From Narthecium ossifragum (taxonomy: Eukaryota > Streptophyta > Magnoliopsida > Dioscoreales > Nartheciaceae): 64,000 nucleotides of DNA. The stretch spans positions 11,324,048 to 11,388,047 of the forward strand of contig OY986966.1 in the NCBI GenBank assembly GCA_963920575.1, written 5' to 3'. Positions 34,504-45,931 of the stretch are shown piece after piece. The stretch's first letter is position 1. Each line of letters begins with the position of its first letter. Position numbers and translations under genes: made by a program. The notes beneath the pieces are model-generated. The model made no database searches, was not told the origin of the DNA, and saw only the letters and a list, made by a program, of their open reading frames with translations.

Positions 34504-34989
34504 ATTAAAACTGAAAAGTAAGTTAGAGGACTGAATTGGCTAAATTACAAGTGTAGGGACTTAATAAACATTCTAATGAAACTGCAGGGTACTAAAAGGT
34601 ATTTTAGCCTTTAAAACTTTATAAAGTGTGTTGAAGTATAAATTAGGCGAAATTACCATTTTAATCCCTTAAGTTTCATCCAAGAATCGTTTAAATCCAT
34701 AATCTTTTTTAAGTTTCAATTGGGTCCCTACAATCTCATTTTCGACATTAAAACTGAAAGGTAAGTTAGATGACTAAATTGGCTAAATTACAAGTGTAGT
34801 GACTTAATAAACATTCTAATGAAACTGCAGGGTACTAAAATGTATTTTAGCCTTTAAAACTTTATAAAGTGTGTGGAAGTATAAATTAGGGAAAATTACC
34901 ATTTTAATCCCTTAAGTTTCATCCAAGAATCGTTTAAATCCATAATCTTTTTTAAGTTTCAATTGAGTCCTTACAGTCTCATTTTCATC
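34504..34989. repeat. 243-bp tandem duplication across the MULE-1/MULE-2 junction
   Basis: Copy 1 (34504-34746) and copy 2 (34747-34989) are nearly identical. Each contains the last 106 bp of MULE-1, its TTTAAAACT target site, about 30 bp of spacer, the TATAAATTA target site of MULE-2 and about 100 bp of MULE-2's terminal repeat. Copy 1 has GGCGAAATTACC where copy 2 has GGGAAAATTACC. Confidence 0.9.
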
Positions 34990-35928
34990 ACAATGTGGGA
35001 CATCTGGCCGACGCCATCTCTATTCTTAACGGCTGGATTGCTCCTCATAAGTTCGTGACAATCATCCCTGATCCTGCTATATTGTTCTGCAAAATCCCCC
35101 TCATAATGTTGTCTATCTTTGTTCCTAGCTCTCCAAGCAACATCTTAGTGATTTCACGCAAACAGTCTCTCCTCACCAACTACTGGAACCTAGGCAATTT
35201 CATTGTTAGGTCCATCTTGAAGTCATCCATGTATTTCTTCGCTTTCCAAGTGGCCGACAAAAGCTTATTCTTGTATCCACTACTGCAAGTATGGATATTA
35301 TCAAGAGTTTAAATCTTGAAATTACTGTCCTCCTAAATTGGGGAGGCATGTGCCCTCCAAGGACAACCTTCTTGGCACTATATTGTAACCATACGTTTGT
35401 CATTTTTTGTGAACCTTATCCCATACCCACCTTTCACTCCAAACTCTTTAATGTAATCCTTGAACACTGCTGCACTTGGGAATTCCATTACCAATTTTGG
35501 TTGGATGCCCCCAGCCATGTCAACAGCCTCTCTAAAGATTATATAATTGTCCTTCTCCTTTCCCTCATCTAAAGAACCATCAAACTAATGAGTTCATCAC
35601 TAGGCAAGTAATCAGATTCATCACCTTCTTCATATCCAAATCTGGTTGCACCCTCTATGTTCTGTTCTTCACCCTCTTGATGTACCTCTTGATGTGCAAC
35701 CCTAGCCTTCGCCCTGTCTCCACCCAAATAATTTAGAGCAATGTTGATGTTTGTGTAATGTTGCTTTTCCTCATCATCTTCCTCAGCATTACTACTCTCC
35801 ACATCAGGATCATAAGCCACATCTTCAGAATCACTACCAGTTTCCACATGATAATGACCATCCACATCTGTCTCCACTAGTAATGTTAGTCCTAATATTG
35901 TTTTGATGATGTCAATATGTGTATGATG

Positions 35929-38900
35929 CAAGGTTCTAAAAAACGCTCTAGGCGATAGAGCAAGGCGCTCGGCAGAAAAGCGGCCACCTAGGCGGGCTGG
36001 GTGGGCTGGGCGGCTGGGCGTTTTATCCACTTAACCCATCATCCATCATCCTCTCTAATCCAGTAATCCCCTAATCCCTATTCAACTATTCTCGAGTTCT
36101 CCTTCTCCATCGATCTCGAGAGTCAGAGCTCAAGTCCTCTCACCTCCGCCGGTTTGCTCTCTGGTCTCCACCGGCACCTACTAGACGGGATCTCGAGATC
36201 TCACCTCCGCTGCTCCGCGCCGCCCTCTCCTCGACAGATCTCACCTCCGTCGCTCCGCGCCGCCCTCACCTCGACAGATCTCACCTCCGCCGCTCCACGC
36301 CGCCCTCAGGCCCTCACCTCCACGCCGCCCTCAGGCCCTCACCTCCACACCGCCCTCAGGCCCTCACCTCCGCGCCTAATCTCGAGATCTCAGCTCCGCC
36401 GGACCGTGCTTAGCGCTGCCCTCACCTTGAGAGATCTCAGGCTCTCAGCTCCGCGCCGCCCTCACCTTGAGTGATCTCCACCGACCGTCGAGTGCTCTGA
36501 GATCGCCACCGACCGTCGAGCGCCCTCACCTTCCCGCCGCGCGCCGGATCTCGAGATCTCAGCTCCGTCGGACCACTGCTCCGCACCGCCCTCACCTCGA
36601 GAGATCTCAGGCTCTCAGCTCCGCGCCACCCTCACAGGCCTTACCTCGAGACTTCTCTGGTGACTGGTCTCAGCTCGACAGTTCTCAGTTCCTTCTTCTC
36701 CCGTTCTCCGATTTTGGTTCTTTGATCTCAGCGCCGGGTTTCTTCTTTGGAGTTTCAAGTTTGGTCTCAGATATGCTGCAAGCCTGCATCTGCACCTACA
36801 GTTTTAGCCTTTTAGGATCATTGGAATGGCATGTACTACATCTTCCTCTGCCTCTAATACAATGGAGGAAATGGATAGGTCATTGAAGCGTGGTTCGGGT
36901 GATATTGGATGGGAATTTGCGGAGTTGGCGGATGCTTCAAATTTAGATAAGTTGAAGTGTAAGTTGTGCGGGAAAATAGTGAGTGGTGGAATATATCGAA
37001 TGAAGCAACATATTGCCCACATCAAAGGAAATGTGGCGGTTTGTAGAAAGTCTTCGGATGAGGATATAGCCAAATGCAAGAAGGCTATTGAAGATGCAAA
37101 GTTTAAGAAGAAACAAAAGAGTAGACATGAAGAAGAAGTGAGGCAAGAAGTTATTCTTGAAGAAGATGAAGACGATAAAGCAAGCCAAGGGACAAGAAGA
37201 AAGCCGCATCATCTTGGGCCTCTTGACCATTTTGCATCCACCATCGATCCCGATTCTTCATTGGATGGAAGTAGGAAGATGAGACAACAAAATATCAATG
37301 ATGCACTTTTCAAGCAAAGAACACATAGTGTGCATCAATATTTGGCTAGATGGGTGTATGAAGCCGGAATTCCTTTTCATGCTATTGAGAATGATAGCTT
37401 CAAGAGGTTTGTGGAATCGGTTGGTCAATTTGGCCCGGGTTATCGACCTCCAACCCAATACCAATTGAGGGAGCCATTGTTGAAGGAAGAGGTAGAGAGA
37501 ACTAAAAGTTTATTGAAGAAGCAAGAAGAAGAGTGGGCTTTGAATGGATGCTCTATTATGATCGATGCTTGGAGTGATCGGAAAAGAAGAAGTGTCATGA
37601 ATTTGTGCGTCAATTGTGCGGAAGGAACAACTTTTCTTTCTTCTAAGGAAGCATCGGATGAAGCACACATCGAGACATATATTTTTGAGTATGTGGACAA
37701 GTGCATTGAAGAAGTTGGACCACAAAATGTGGTTCAAGTGGTGATGGACAATGCTTCAAATAATATGGCGGCGGGAGATTTGATGAAATCGAAGAGGCCA
37801 AACATATTTTGGACGTCATGTGCAACTCACACCATAAATCTTATGCTTCAAGGAATTGGCAACTTACCTAGATTCAAAGGAGTGATTGAGAAGGCAAATA
37901 ACTTCACCATCTATATTTATGCACATCACAAGACTTTGGCATTGATGAGAAAGTTTACAAAGAAAAGAGACATAGTGAGGCCAGGAGTCACTAGATTTGC
38001 AACCGCTTTCCTCACTTTGCAAAGCTTGATGGGCAAAAAGAATGAGTTGAGATCATGATTACTAGTGGTGAATGGAATGAAAGCAAGCATGCAAAGAGTG
38101 TAAAGGGGAAGGCGACGGTGAATATCGCTTTGAGTGCTTCCTTTTGGAATGGGGTGAATCTTTGCTTGAAGGTGTTTGCCCCTTTAGTTAAGGTGCTTCG
38201 CATTGTCGATGGGGATAAAAAACCATCAATGGGCTTTGTGTACGGTGAGCCAAAGAGGAGATTAAAATAGCATTCAAAGATCAAGAAGCTCACTATCGTC
38301 CAATCCTTGACATTGTTGATGGGAAAGCTCGTGATCGACTTGATAGTCCATTGCATTTAGCGGGCTATCTCTTGAACCCTTATTACACATATAAGGCTCT
38401 AAACATTGAAAATGATAATGTGGTTATGGATGGGTTCTTTACTTGTGTTGAGATATTCTTTTCCGATGATATGGAGACTCAAACTTTGGTGACTAACAAA
38501 GAATTGCATAAGTTTTTGAAGAAAGAGGGTGCATTTGGAAGAGCTTTGGCTAAGGTGGGATGCTCACAAAATGACGACAATTATGATCCGGGTAAGAAAT
38601 ACTTACTTAAATTTTTTATATAGCCAATTGTTATTGTTATGTTTGTTTTGCTTTTGGAGTATGTAGTATATACTAAATATTAATGCATAATTGTTGTTGC
38701 TTTTGGTGTCTTTTAGTTGCATGGTGGAATATTTATGGGAACAATGTACCACCATTGCAAAGATTGGCTAAAAGGATACTTTCATTGACTACAAGTTCAT
38801 CCGGATGTGAGAGAAATTGGAGCACTTTTGAGGGGGTAAGTACTTATTTAGTTTTGCAGCTTATGCTATGCACTTATACTAACTACAGTAACTAGTAAGT

Positions 38901-39577
38901 TGTAATGTAGTTTATAGTTTACTAATAAAACTAATAATATACTATTTTTTTTTCCTTAATGCAGATTCATACAAAGAAAAGGAATAGACTAGATACGACA
39001 AGGTTGAACAATTTAGTCTATGTCTAATTCAATGCCAAGATCATCAACAATAAGAGAAGAGAGAAAGAGAAGAATGCGGATGTACTACTTGCTAGTGAAG
39101 CTACTATGGCACAAGGATGGATTGTTGATGGTGGTGATGAAGATGTTGAGTCGGATCTTATTAGTGAAATGTTGGAGAGGGATTGACAGTGGATGGTGGC
39201 TTAGAGTCTAGGAGAAGTTCTAGACTTCAAGAAATTAGAGAACTTGAGGAGGATTTTGTATCGGATGAAGAGAAAGAAGAAGATGAGATGGATTTTGAGT
39301 TTGAGTCCGATACGGAGGGAGTACTAGAGGGATATGGAGAAGAAGAATTTGAGGCATATGCTTGAAAGTTGTTAGAATCAAAACTTTGAAAGGAATAGTG
39401 TTGCTATTTAAGCTTTATATTTTTTTTATATAATTTTATCATTTATATGTAATAAAAATTAAATTAAAATTAAAAAAAATAAAACCGCCTAGTCCCCGCC
39501 TAGGCGTCCGACTAGTCCTCTGGGCACTAGTCCCCGGGCTTCCGCCCGAATAGCGCCTAGCGTTTTTTAGAACCTTG
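35929..39577 (+). mobile_element. hAT transposon, near complete, TSD GTATGATG
   Basis: The ends CAAGGTTCTAAAAAACGCT are inverted repeats of each other over at least 19 bp. A perfect 8-bp duplication GTATGATG (35921-35928 and 39578-39585) is the hallmark of hAT elements. It is 3649 bp long and carries a transposase gene on the plus strand. The uninterrupted target is visible in the 3' LTR near 42792. The 5' leader (36120-36780) is unusually G+C-rich, with CTCACCTCCGC-type repeats. Confidence 0.93.
36826..39365 (+). pseudogene. hAT transposase (BED + DUF659 + hAT dimerisation), lightly damaged
   Basis: The first 410 codons are open. A BED-type zinc finger uses Cys45, Cys48 and His62/His65 (CKLCGKIVSGG). 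An acidic/basic linker follows. The DUF659/transposase core spans about residues 190-390 and includes CSIMIDAWSDRKRRSVMN and VMDNASNN. A one-base loss near 38055 and another frameshift near 38255 split the middle. An intron lies at about 38592-38715. The dimerisation domain then reads WWNIYGNNVPPLQRLAKRIL and SGCERNWSTFEG, followed by an intron (38835-38964) and HTKKRNRLDTTRLNNLVYV. A stop just after that and a frameshift near 39185 precede an acidic tail ending at 39365. The few lesions suggest recent loss of activity. Confidence 0.9.
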
Positions 39578-39645
39578 GTATGATGATAAAACATTGTTTT
39601 AATATTTATATCCCTTAATTTGGAAGTTGTTAAAAATCATATTTA

Positions 39646-40020
39646 GGGGGCGTTTGGTGTCTTGTATTAGCAGATGCATGCATGAGCTAATGCAGCATTT
39701 TGGTCTATACCAGTGTTTGGTTGGTCACTGCATTAGCTGATGCATGCATCAGCTAATACAAAAGGGTGTTTGGTTGGCCACTGCATCAGTTAATACAAAA
39801 GCGTGTTTGGTTGGCCACCGCATTAGCTGATGCATGCATTAGTTAATGCAAAAAGGGCCTCAAATGCTGCATTAGCTAATACAGCCAAAATGGCTGTTTT
39901 TGCTAATGCAGCATTGCATTAGCAGATGCAATGCACTGCATTGCTTTAGCAGATGCAATGCACTACATTGCTTTAGCAGATGCAATGCACTGCATTAGCT
40001 TATGCAAGCAACCAAACGCA
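39646..40020. mobile_element. MITE inside the copia 5' LTR
   Basis: The left end GGGGGCGTTTGGTG and right end CAACCAAACGC are inverted relatives. The interior is full of GCATTAGCTGATGCATGCAT-like words. The empty site is seen in the 3' LTR (about 42855-42870), which proves an insertion. No target duplication is evident, so the superfamily is open. Confidence 0.7.
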
Positions 40021-40950
40021 TGTTTTAGTACTCGTGATCGATGGACGGATCGATTGCGGAGGTTAAAGATGCGATGGTCAATGGGACGGTCGATAGGACA
40101 GTCGACCGCGGCCTATGTGAATAGATTTGGTGAAGTGACGGTCGAACAAGGTATCGACCTTGAGAAGCCTATTTCATCACAGAAGCTCACGGACAATGTG
40201 ATGGTCGATGCGACGGTCGACCGTGAAGTGTGAAGGCTGAGGTGACGGCCTTGAGAAGCCTATTTCATCATAGAGGCTCACGGACAATGTGACGATCGAT
40301 ACGACGGTCGACCGTGAAGTGTGAAGGATGAGGCGACGGTCGATCCAGGCTATGGTTTGAGCATGGCGGACGATGTGACGGTCAACCGCTAGTCAAAAAT
40401 ATAGTCGTTGGAGAGCCATTGCAGGGCATCAAAGTAGCTATTGGAAGCTACTTTTTGAGGGTTATAAGCTCAATTATAAATAGAAAGAAGCATCAAACTT
40501 GTAAGGGGACTAAGTAGATTAATTGTATACATTATATCGAGTTTATTCTTCATTTATGTGAGCTTTAACTTTTGTAAAAGTACTTCAAGTGTGAAGTAGA
40601 CATTGAGAGATATCCAAGAGTGATTTGGAGTGATTGTAAGGTTAGTAAGCACCCGTAAGCTTGGTGGATTGGTTGCCAAACATCTGGAAGCTTGGAGAAA
40701 AAGCTTGTAAAGGTCTTACAAGTAGTGAAACCTCAAGGAGGGTCTTGAGTGAAAGTGGACGTAGGCAAGGTTGGCCGACCACTATAAAATCTGGCGTAAT
40801 CTCTCTAACTCTCTCATATCCTTCAGTTACTTGCTTATTTATATTTCATATTCATTTACAAGCATTGGGCTTTATTAGACTCCTCTCTAGGTTTTCATAA
40901 TTGATTTTCTTTTATAAGGCCTAAGGTCAACACCCTCTTAGACCTTCAAT

Positions 40951-40968
40951 TGGTATCAGAGCTAGGTC
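40951..40968 (+). other. Primer-binding site of the copia element
   Basis: TGGTATCAGAGCTAGG starts 2 nt after the 5' LTR end (40948). It is complementary to the 3' end of plant initiator methionine tRNA, the usual primer of copia elements. Confidence 0.9.
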
Positions 40969-41012
40969 TCTATTTTAGTGGTGTAACAACCCTTAGAGGA
41001 TCCTAAATCGAT

Positions 41013-41908
41013 ATGGAAAACATAGAGGGACAATCTACCAATAGGCCACCCTACTTTAATGGATCAAACTATACCTATTGGAAAGCAAGGATAGAAATTT
41101 TTATTCAATCCATGGACTATGATGCATGGATGATGATAGAAGATGGAGATTTCATTCCTATAAAGATCATTGAGGGAAAAGAAGTCCCAAAAGCTAAGAG
41201 TGAATATACCCCTACTGATTTTAGGACACTTCAAATAAATGCCAAGGCTAAAAATTTTCTATTTTGTGCCCTTAGCCCAAATGAATTCAATAGAATTTCA
41301 ACATGTAAATCGACTAAGGAAATATGGGAAAAACTTGAGGTTACCGATGAGGGAACAAGCTGAGTTAAGGAGTCTAAGATTAGCATGCTTGTTCATGATT
41401 ATGAATTATTTTACATGAAGGATGATGAGTCTATAAGTGAAATGTTTACTCGTTTTATCAATATTATTAATGTTCTTGATTCTCTTGGTAAAATCTACAC
41501 TAATGATGAGATTATGAGAAAGATTCTTAGGTGTCTACCTAAGACATGAGATCCCAAGCTGACGGCAATCGAAGAAGCTAAAGATTGAACCAAGCTGTCC
41601 CTTGACGAGCTCATGGGTTCTCTCATGACATATGAGATGAACATGGAAAGGAGAAATGAGGAAGAATGGAAGAAAAAGAAGACCATTGCTCTTAAGTCGT
41701 CATACAAGGAATCATCCGATTCAAGCAATGAAGATGATGATGAGGAGTTAGAAACGATCACAAGAAGAATCCAACGAATCATCAAGCATCAAGGAAACAA
41801 AAACTCAAAGGTGAAAAAGAAAACTCCTCTTCTTACCTAAATAAAATTACTTGTTTTGAGTGTAGGAAGTCCGGACACTACATGCTAAATTGTCCAAAAG
41901 CTCAATAA
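41013..41908 (+). pseudogene. Copia gag, broken
   Basis: The frame opens at 41013 and shows the copia gag pattern PPYFNGSNYTYWKARIEIF and STKEIWEKLE. Stops occur at 41361, 41546 and 41586. A later open piece (41613-41840) is Lys/Glu-rich. After a frameshift the nucleocapsid zinc knuckle CFECRKSGHYMLNCP (Cys-x2-Cys-x4-His-x4-Cys) closes the gene at 41908. No protease, integrase or reverse transcriptase follows. Confidence 0.85.
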
Positions 41909-42736
41909 AGCTTCAAAGAAGAAGAATAAGGCCAATGAGATTACTCGAGGAGAGAATGACTTGAGGTCCACCTCCGAAGAAGATGAAAAAGAAATTTCAA
42001 GCCTTTGTTTAACTGCATTTGGAGATAAATGAAATTGACAAGTGGAGGCTCAAGGTATTTGAAGGTGGATAACAAACTGCTATCTAAACTAATGCAGGTA
42101 TGCTTTAACTTTTATTACATGTTCCCTCCATTATAACTTGTTATTCCACTTTATAAAGTTATTTAATGTTTAACTTCAAACAGTTTAAGAAAGTCCTTCT
42201 TGACAACTTATTTTTGTGAAGATTTGATTTCTTTTCATTTTAAAATGATTTTAACTAAAATTCTTTCAATTGGTTTCCTAAAAAGTCTTTATCTTTCAAT
42301 TGTTGGTTTAACTTGATTCCTGTTCCCCCTCCACTAATTCTTTTTTATGATATCAAAGGGGGAGAAATATTATGGTGATATCTTGGTTTTGAAAGTTCTT
42401 GAAACTTTATATTTTCTACTTACTTGAAATCTTTGGATGTTTAAATGAACATTTACATCTATGAACTAAATGGCGTATATCTATATTACTGAAGATAATA
42501 TGAGAATAGAATTCATGCTCAAATCATTTTGCTTCATACAAAGAGGTACATATGTCAAATTTTGCACTTTCACACCTTTTGACTTATAATTAAACCTTTT
42601 ATTTCTTTTTAGTGACATATGACCTGCATGCATCAGTGGAATTTACTTTAGAACATATTTTATGAGAAACATGGATGCATAAATTAAGGGGGGGCTTTCA
42701 AGGTTTAATCATCAAAATTTAGAAGATTGCCATCAT

Positions 42737-42751
42737 AAAAAAGAGGGAGAT
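42737..42751 (+). other. Polypurine tract before the 3' LTR
   Basis: AAAAAAGAGGGAGAT directly precedes TGTTAGTCC of the 3' LTR. Earlier purine tracts occur at 42355-42367 and near 42686. Confidence 0.8.
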
Positions 42752-43697
42752 TGTTAGTCCTAATATTGTTTTGATGATGTCAATATGTGTATGATGAGAA
42801 AATATTGTTTTAATATTTATATCCCTTAACTTGGAAGTTGCTAAAAATCATATTTAGATGTTTTAGTACTCGCGGTCAATGGACGGATCGACCGCGGAGG
42901 TTAAAGATGCGACGGTCGATGGGACGGTCGACCACGGCCTATGTGAATAGATTTGGTGAAGCGACAGTCGAATAAGGTATCGACCCTGAGAAGCCCATTT
43001 CGTCACAGAGGCTCACGAATGATGTGACGGTCGATGCAACGGTCGACCGTGAAGTGTGAAGACTGATGTGACAGTCGATCCAGGTTATGGTTTGACCGCG
43101 GCGGACGATGTGACGGTTGACTGCCAGTCAGAAATATAGCCATTGGAGAGCCGTTACAGAACATCAAAGTAGCTGTTGAAAGCTACGTTTTGAGGGTTAG
43201 AAGCTCAAGTATAAATAGGAAGAAGCAACAAACTTGTAAGGGGACTAATGGGATTAATTGTATACATTATATCAAGTTTATTCTTCATTTATGTGAGCTT
43301 TAATATTTGTAAAATATTTGTAAAAGTACTTCAAGTATGAAGTAGACATTGAGAGATATCCAAGAGTGATTTGGAGTGATTGTAAGGTTGCCAAGCACCC
43401 GTAAGCTTGGTGGATAGGTTGTCAAGCACCCGGAAGCTTGGAGAAAAAGCTTATAAAGGTCTTATAAGTAGTGAAACCTCAAGGAGGGCCTTGAGTGAAA
43501 GTGAACGTAGGCAATATTGGCAGAACTACTATAAAATCTGATGCAATCTCTCTAACTCTCTCTTATCCTTCAGTTACTTGCTTATTTGTATTTCATATTC
43601 ATTTACAAGCATTGGATTTTATTAGACTACTCCTCTCTAGGTTTCCATAATTGATTTTCTTTTATAAGGTCTAGACCAACCCCCTCTTAGTCCTTCA
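42752..43697 (+). repeat. 3' LTR of the copia element
   Basis: It is 946 bp long, TGTTAG...CCTTCA, collinear with the 5' LTR and with the solo LTR at 28171-29082. It preserves the empty sites for both the hAT and the MITE insertions. Repeats of ACGGTCGAT lie at about 42870-43125, and a TATA-like TATAAATAGG lies near 43211. Confidence 0.9.
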
Positions 43698-44586
43698 AGT
43701 AAGTCTTCATGATCCACCGCATTGACTTTAGACCTTGGCACACCATCCACATGAACATTTCGATTAAGATTCTCATATTCAGCATATAGTGTGACTATAT
43801 CAATCTCACTGGCAACCATTGCCATATCCAGCACATCCTGGTCACTATTCAGGGCTTTCAGTCCTATATCAGGATTCTTGTACCATAACTTAGCATTCTC
43901 ACACTTCAACTATTCTAACATGTCATCTAAATTTAGCATTCCCAAATGGTCAGCATCATGGCCTACAACACAATACTTTCCCCCCTATATATATGCATTA
44001 TTGATCCTTACAGAACTGACCCACATGTATAACTTCAATACCCACATGTATAACTTCAATACTAAAAGGTACATCATCAGCCATCCTACAAGTCATTGCA
44101 TCATACATATACAACAATTCATAAGCCCAAATTAGCAATTATTTCACCCTAATAAAACATGATAGGTATGTTAGGACCACAAGCAACATCTATCGAACCA
44201 CAAGCAACTATAACTAAAAAAACACAACATCTATGGGACCACTACCAACTAGAACAAAACAAAATATGTATGGGATCACGATGCAAATAACTACATTATA
44301 GAAGCACCCTAGGACTCATAGATGATGGCTAGGAAGAAGAATAAGAAACAACCCTAAAATAAAAGGCAGCCTCGGATCAAAGTCATTCGAAGGAGAGACG
44401 ACATCCATCACATACGGTCATGTGACTCTCCAGCCGTTAAGAACAGAGACGGCGTCGGGCAGATGTCCCACATTGTGACGAAAAGGAGACTGTAGGGACC
44501 CAATTGAAACTTAAAAAAGATTAAGAACTTAAACGTTACTTTGATGAAACTTAAGGGATTAAAATGATAATTTTCCCTATAAATTA

Positions 44587-45348
44587 CAAACAGTTTGTCA
44601 TATAAAATTAGAAAAATGGCGTAAATATATTTGACAAGTATATATAATATATTAATACATATATATCTAAATTTTCACTTGCTATATTCCTACCCATCTT
44701 TTCCTTATTCTTTGTACTGCTCCACTATTGAAGTTAGTCATATAAATTAAGGTGCATTTTTGGGAGTAATGTACGTTGACTCTAGTATATACTATAGATA
44801 CATAAATGTTGTTTTATGAGTTTTGTGAGTGAGTAATGAAGTTAGTCATTCTTTGTACATGCATCTTCAACAAGGATTCTATCCGATCTAGAAGTGAAAA
44901 TGGAACCAAGGGAAGCTTCCTTGTATACAAACCACTCTTGTACAAACTTTGAGTCAAAACGAAGATGAATTCAAAGTATAGGCAAAAAAGACCACAAGAA
45001 TATCATATATTAGACCCTTAGTATATCATATATTCAGTAGCTAAAATTACGAAACCTGTACTTTGTCAATTATACAACCATCCCGATACAAAAATCTACA
45101 AACACTCCTATATACAACCACTCTTGTACAAACTTCAAAAAATTGTAATCTATCAAAAAATAGTAAGAATCTAATTTGGATCTCAATGCTCGTGTTTGTA
45201 GTCAGCTTGATTGCGAAAACATGACTCATATTTTAACTCATTATTGTCCTTGTGAGGCGGCAATTGATTGCTAAATGGATAGCCATCCAAATTACCAAGC
45301 CATTGCCCTCACTCTAGCATTCAAAATGCATTTTATCTTTTTGATTGA
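44587..45348. other. AT-rich spacer, no gene
   Basis: Downstream of MULE-2 the sequence is A+T-rich with TATATA stretches near 44640-44680. I see no coding frame, structured RNA or recognisable repeat end. Confidence 0.5.
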
Positions 45349-45680
45349 CATCATCATCTCCCCTTTCTCAAGAATTAAACATCAATTGAGTTGAATTCAA
45401 CCAAACTAGTGAATTATCAAAATCAGAATTCCAGCAAACCAAAAAACAAGAATTTGGCTCAGCTTAACATCACAGCAGTAAAAAGCATGCATTTGGCTCA
45501 GATTCACACCATAGTAATCCCAATTACATATGACATGTGGCTGGTTGCCATTCAATTAACATTCCAATACACCAAATTATACATTATAGTAGCATCATCT
45601 CCCCTTTCTCAAAAACTAAACATCAATTGAGTTGAATTCAACCAAACCAGCGAAGCATCAAAATCAAAATACCAGCAACC
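45349..45680. repeat. Direct repeats of 63 bp, 245 bp apart
   Basis: CATCATCTCCCCTTTCTCAA followed by CATCAATTGAGTTGAATTC occurs at 45349 and 45594. The spacer holds GCATGCATTTGGCTCAGATT. No gene is evident. Confidence 0.7.
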
Positions 45681-45931
45681 ATCAAAATAAGGTTCCAACC
45701 AACCATCAAAACATCAATATATCGAGCCAACTACTAAAAAACAACAACCATACTGTTACCAACCACAAAAAAACAGCCACCATAATGTTATCATAAAGTA
45801 CGTAGATGTTTAAAAAAACCCAATATTGTTATGCCAACTAACTCTCATTGGCAAGGAACTGTTCCAACCATGTCTTACAAAATGTAGGGTCCTCGAGTTG
45901 CATGATCATTTAAATTGAGATGGTCATATGT

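Larger units (their letters stand above)
26051..34609 (+). mobile_element. MULE-1, complete ends, TSD TTTAAAACT
   Basis: Both ends carry long inverted repeats (about 400 bp) starting AGCTAAAATACC / GGCTAAAATACC. A perfect 9-bp target duplication TTTAAAACT lies at 26042-26050 and 34610-34618, the length expected for Mutator-like elements. The 8.56-kb span includes two later insertions: a Sirevirus solo LTR (28171-29082) and A2 (29716-32029). Without these it is about 5.3 kb. It carries a transposase gene on the plus strand and a convergent GRF zinc-finger gene on the minus strand. Both are damaged, so it is now immobile by itself. Confidence 0.88.
35884..40948 (+). repeat. 5' LTR of the copia element, with two insertions
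   Basis: The LTR runs TGTTAG...CTTCA. A hAT transposon sits after base 45 (35929-39577), and a MITE sits at about 39646-40020. Without them it is about 1.03 kb, close to the 946-bp 3' LTR. It carries GGTCGATG/CATCGACC-type repeats at about 40035-40390. Confidence 0.85.
35884..43697 (+). mobile_element. Sirevirus-like Ty1/copia element, pol deleted, TSD AGTAA
   Basis: A perfect 5-bp duplication AGTAA (35879-35883 and 43698-43702) flanks LTRs that start TGTTAGTCCTAATATTG and end TTAGWCCTTCA. The primer-binding site, gag and polypurine tracts are present, but the whole pol region is missing: only 1.8 kb lies between the LTRs. The 5' LTR is swollen to 5.1 kb by a hAT transposon and a MITE. Multiple purine tracts before the 3' LTR (AAAGGGGGAGAAA at 42355, AAGGGGGGG near 42686 and the final tract) are a recognised Sirevirus trait. 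It is inserted in MULE-2. Confidence 0.88.
35000..43990 (-). pseudogene. N-terminal MuDR transposase fragment of MULE-2
   Basis: Read on the minus strand, the gene begins near 43990, with LYAEYENLNRN around 43790. At 43698 it is cut by the copia element and resumes at 35883 with an acidic region (GSDSEDVAYDPDVESSNAEE). It goes on to about 35000 through a MuDR N-terminal domain: GYKNKLLSATWKAKKYMDDF and LVRRDCLREITK are visible. The DDE core and SWIM finger are missing because the element's own end follows directly. Several stops and frameshifts occur after 35570. Confidence 0.75.
34889..44577 (-). mobile_element. MULE-2, deletion derivative, TSD TATAAATTA
   Basis: The ends are GGGAAAATTACCATTTTAAT and its inverted relative. 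A perfect 9-bp duplication TATAAATTA lies at 34880-34888 and 44578-44586. The inverted repeats extend to CAGATGTCCCACATTGTGA or beyond (left near 34990, right near 44460). Removing the copia element leaves only about 1.87 kb, which encodes just the N-terminal half of a transposase on the minus strand. It is a typical internally deleted MULE. Confidence 0.88.
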
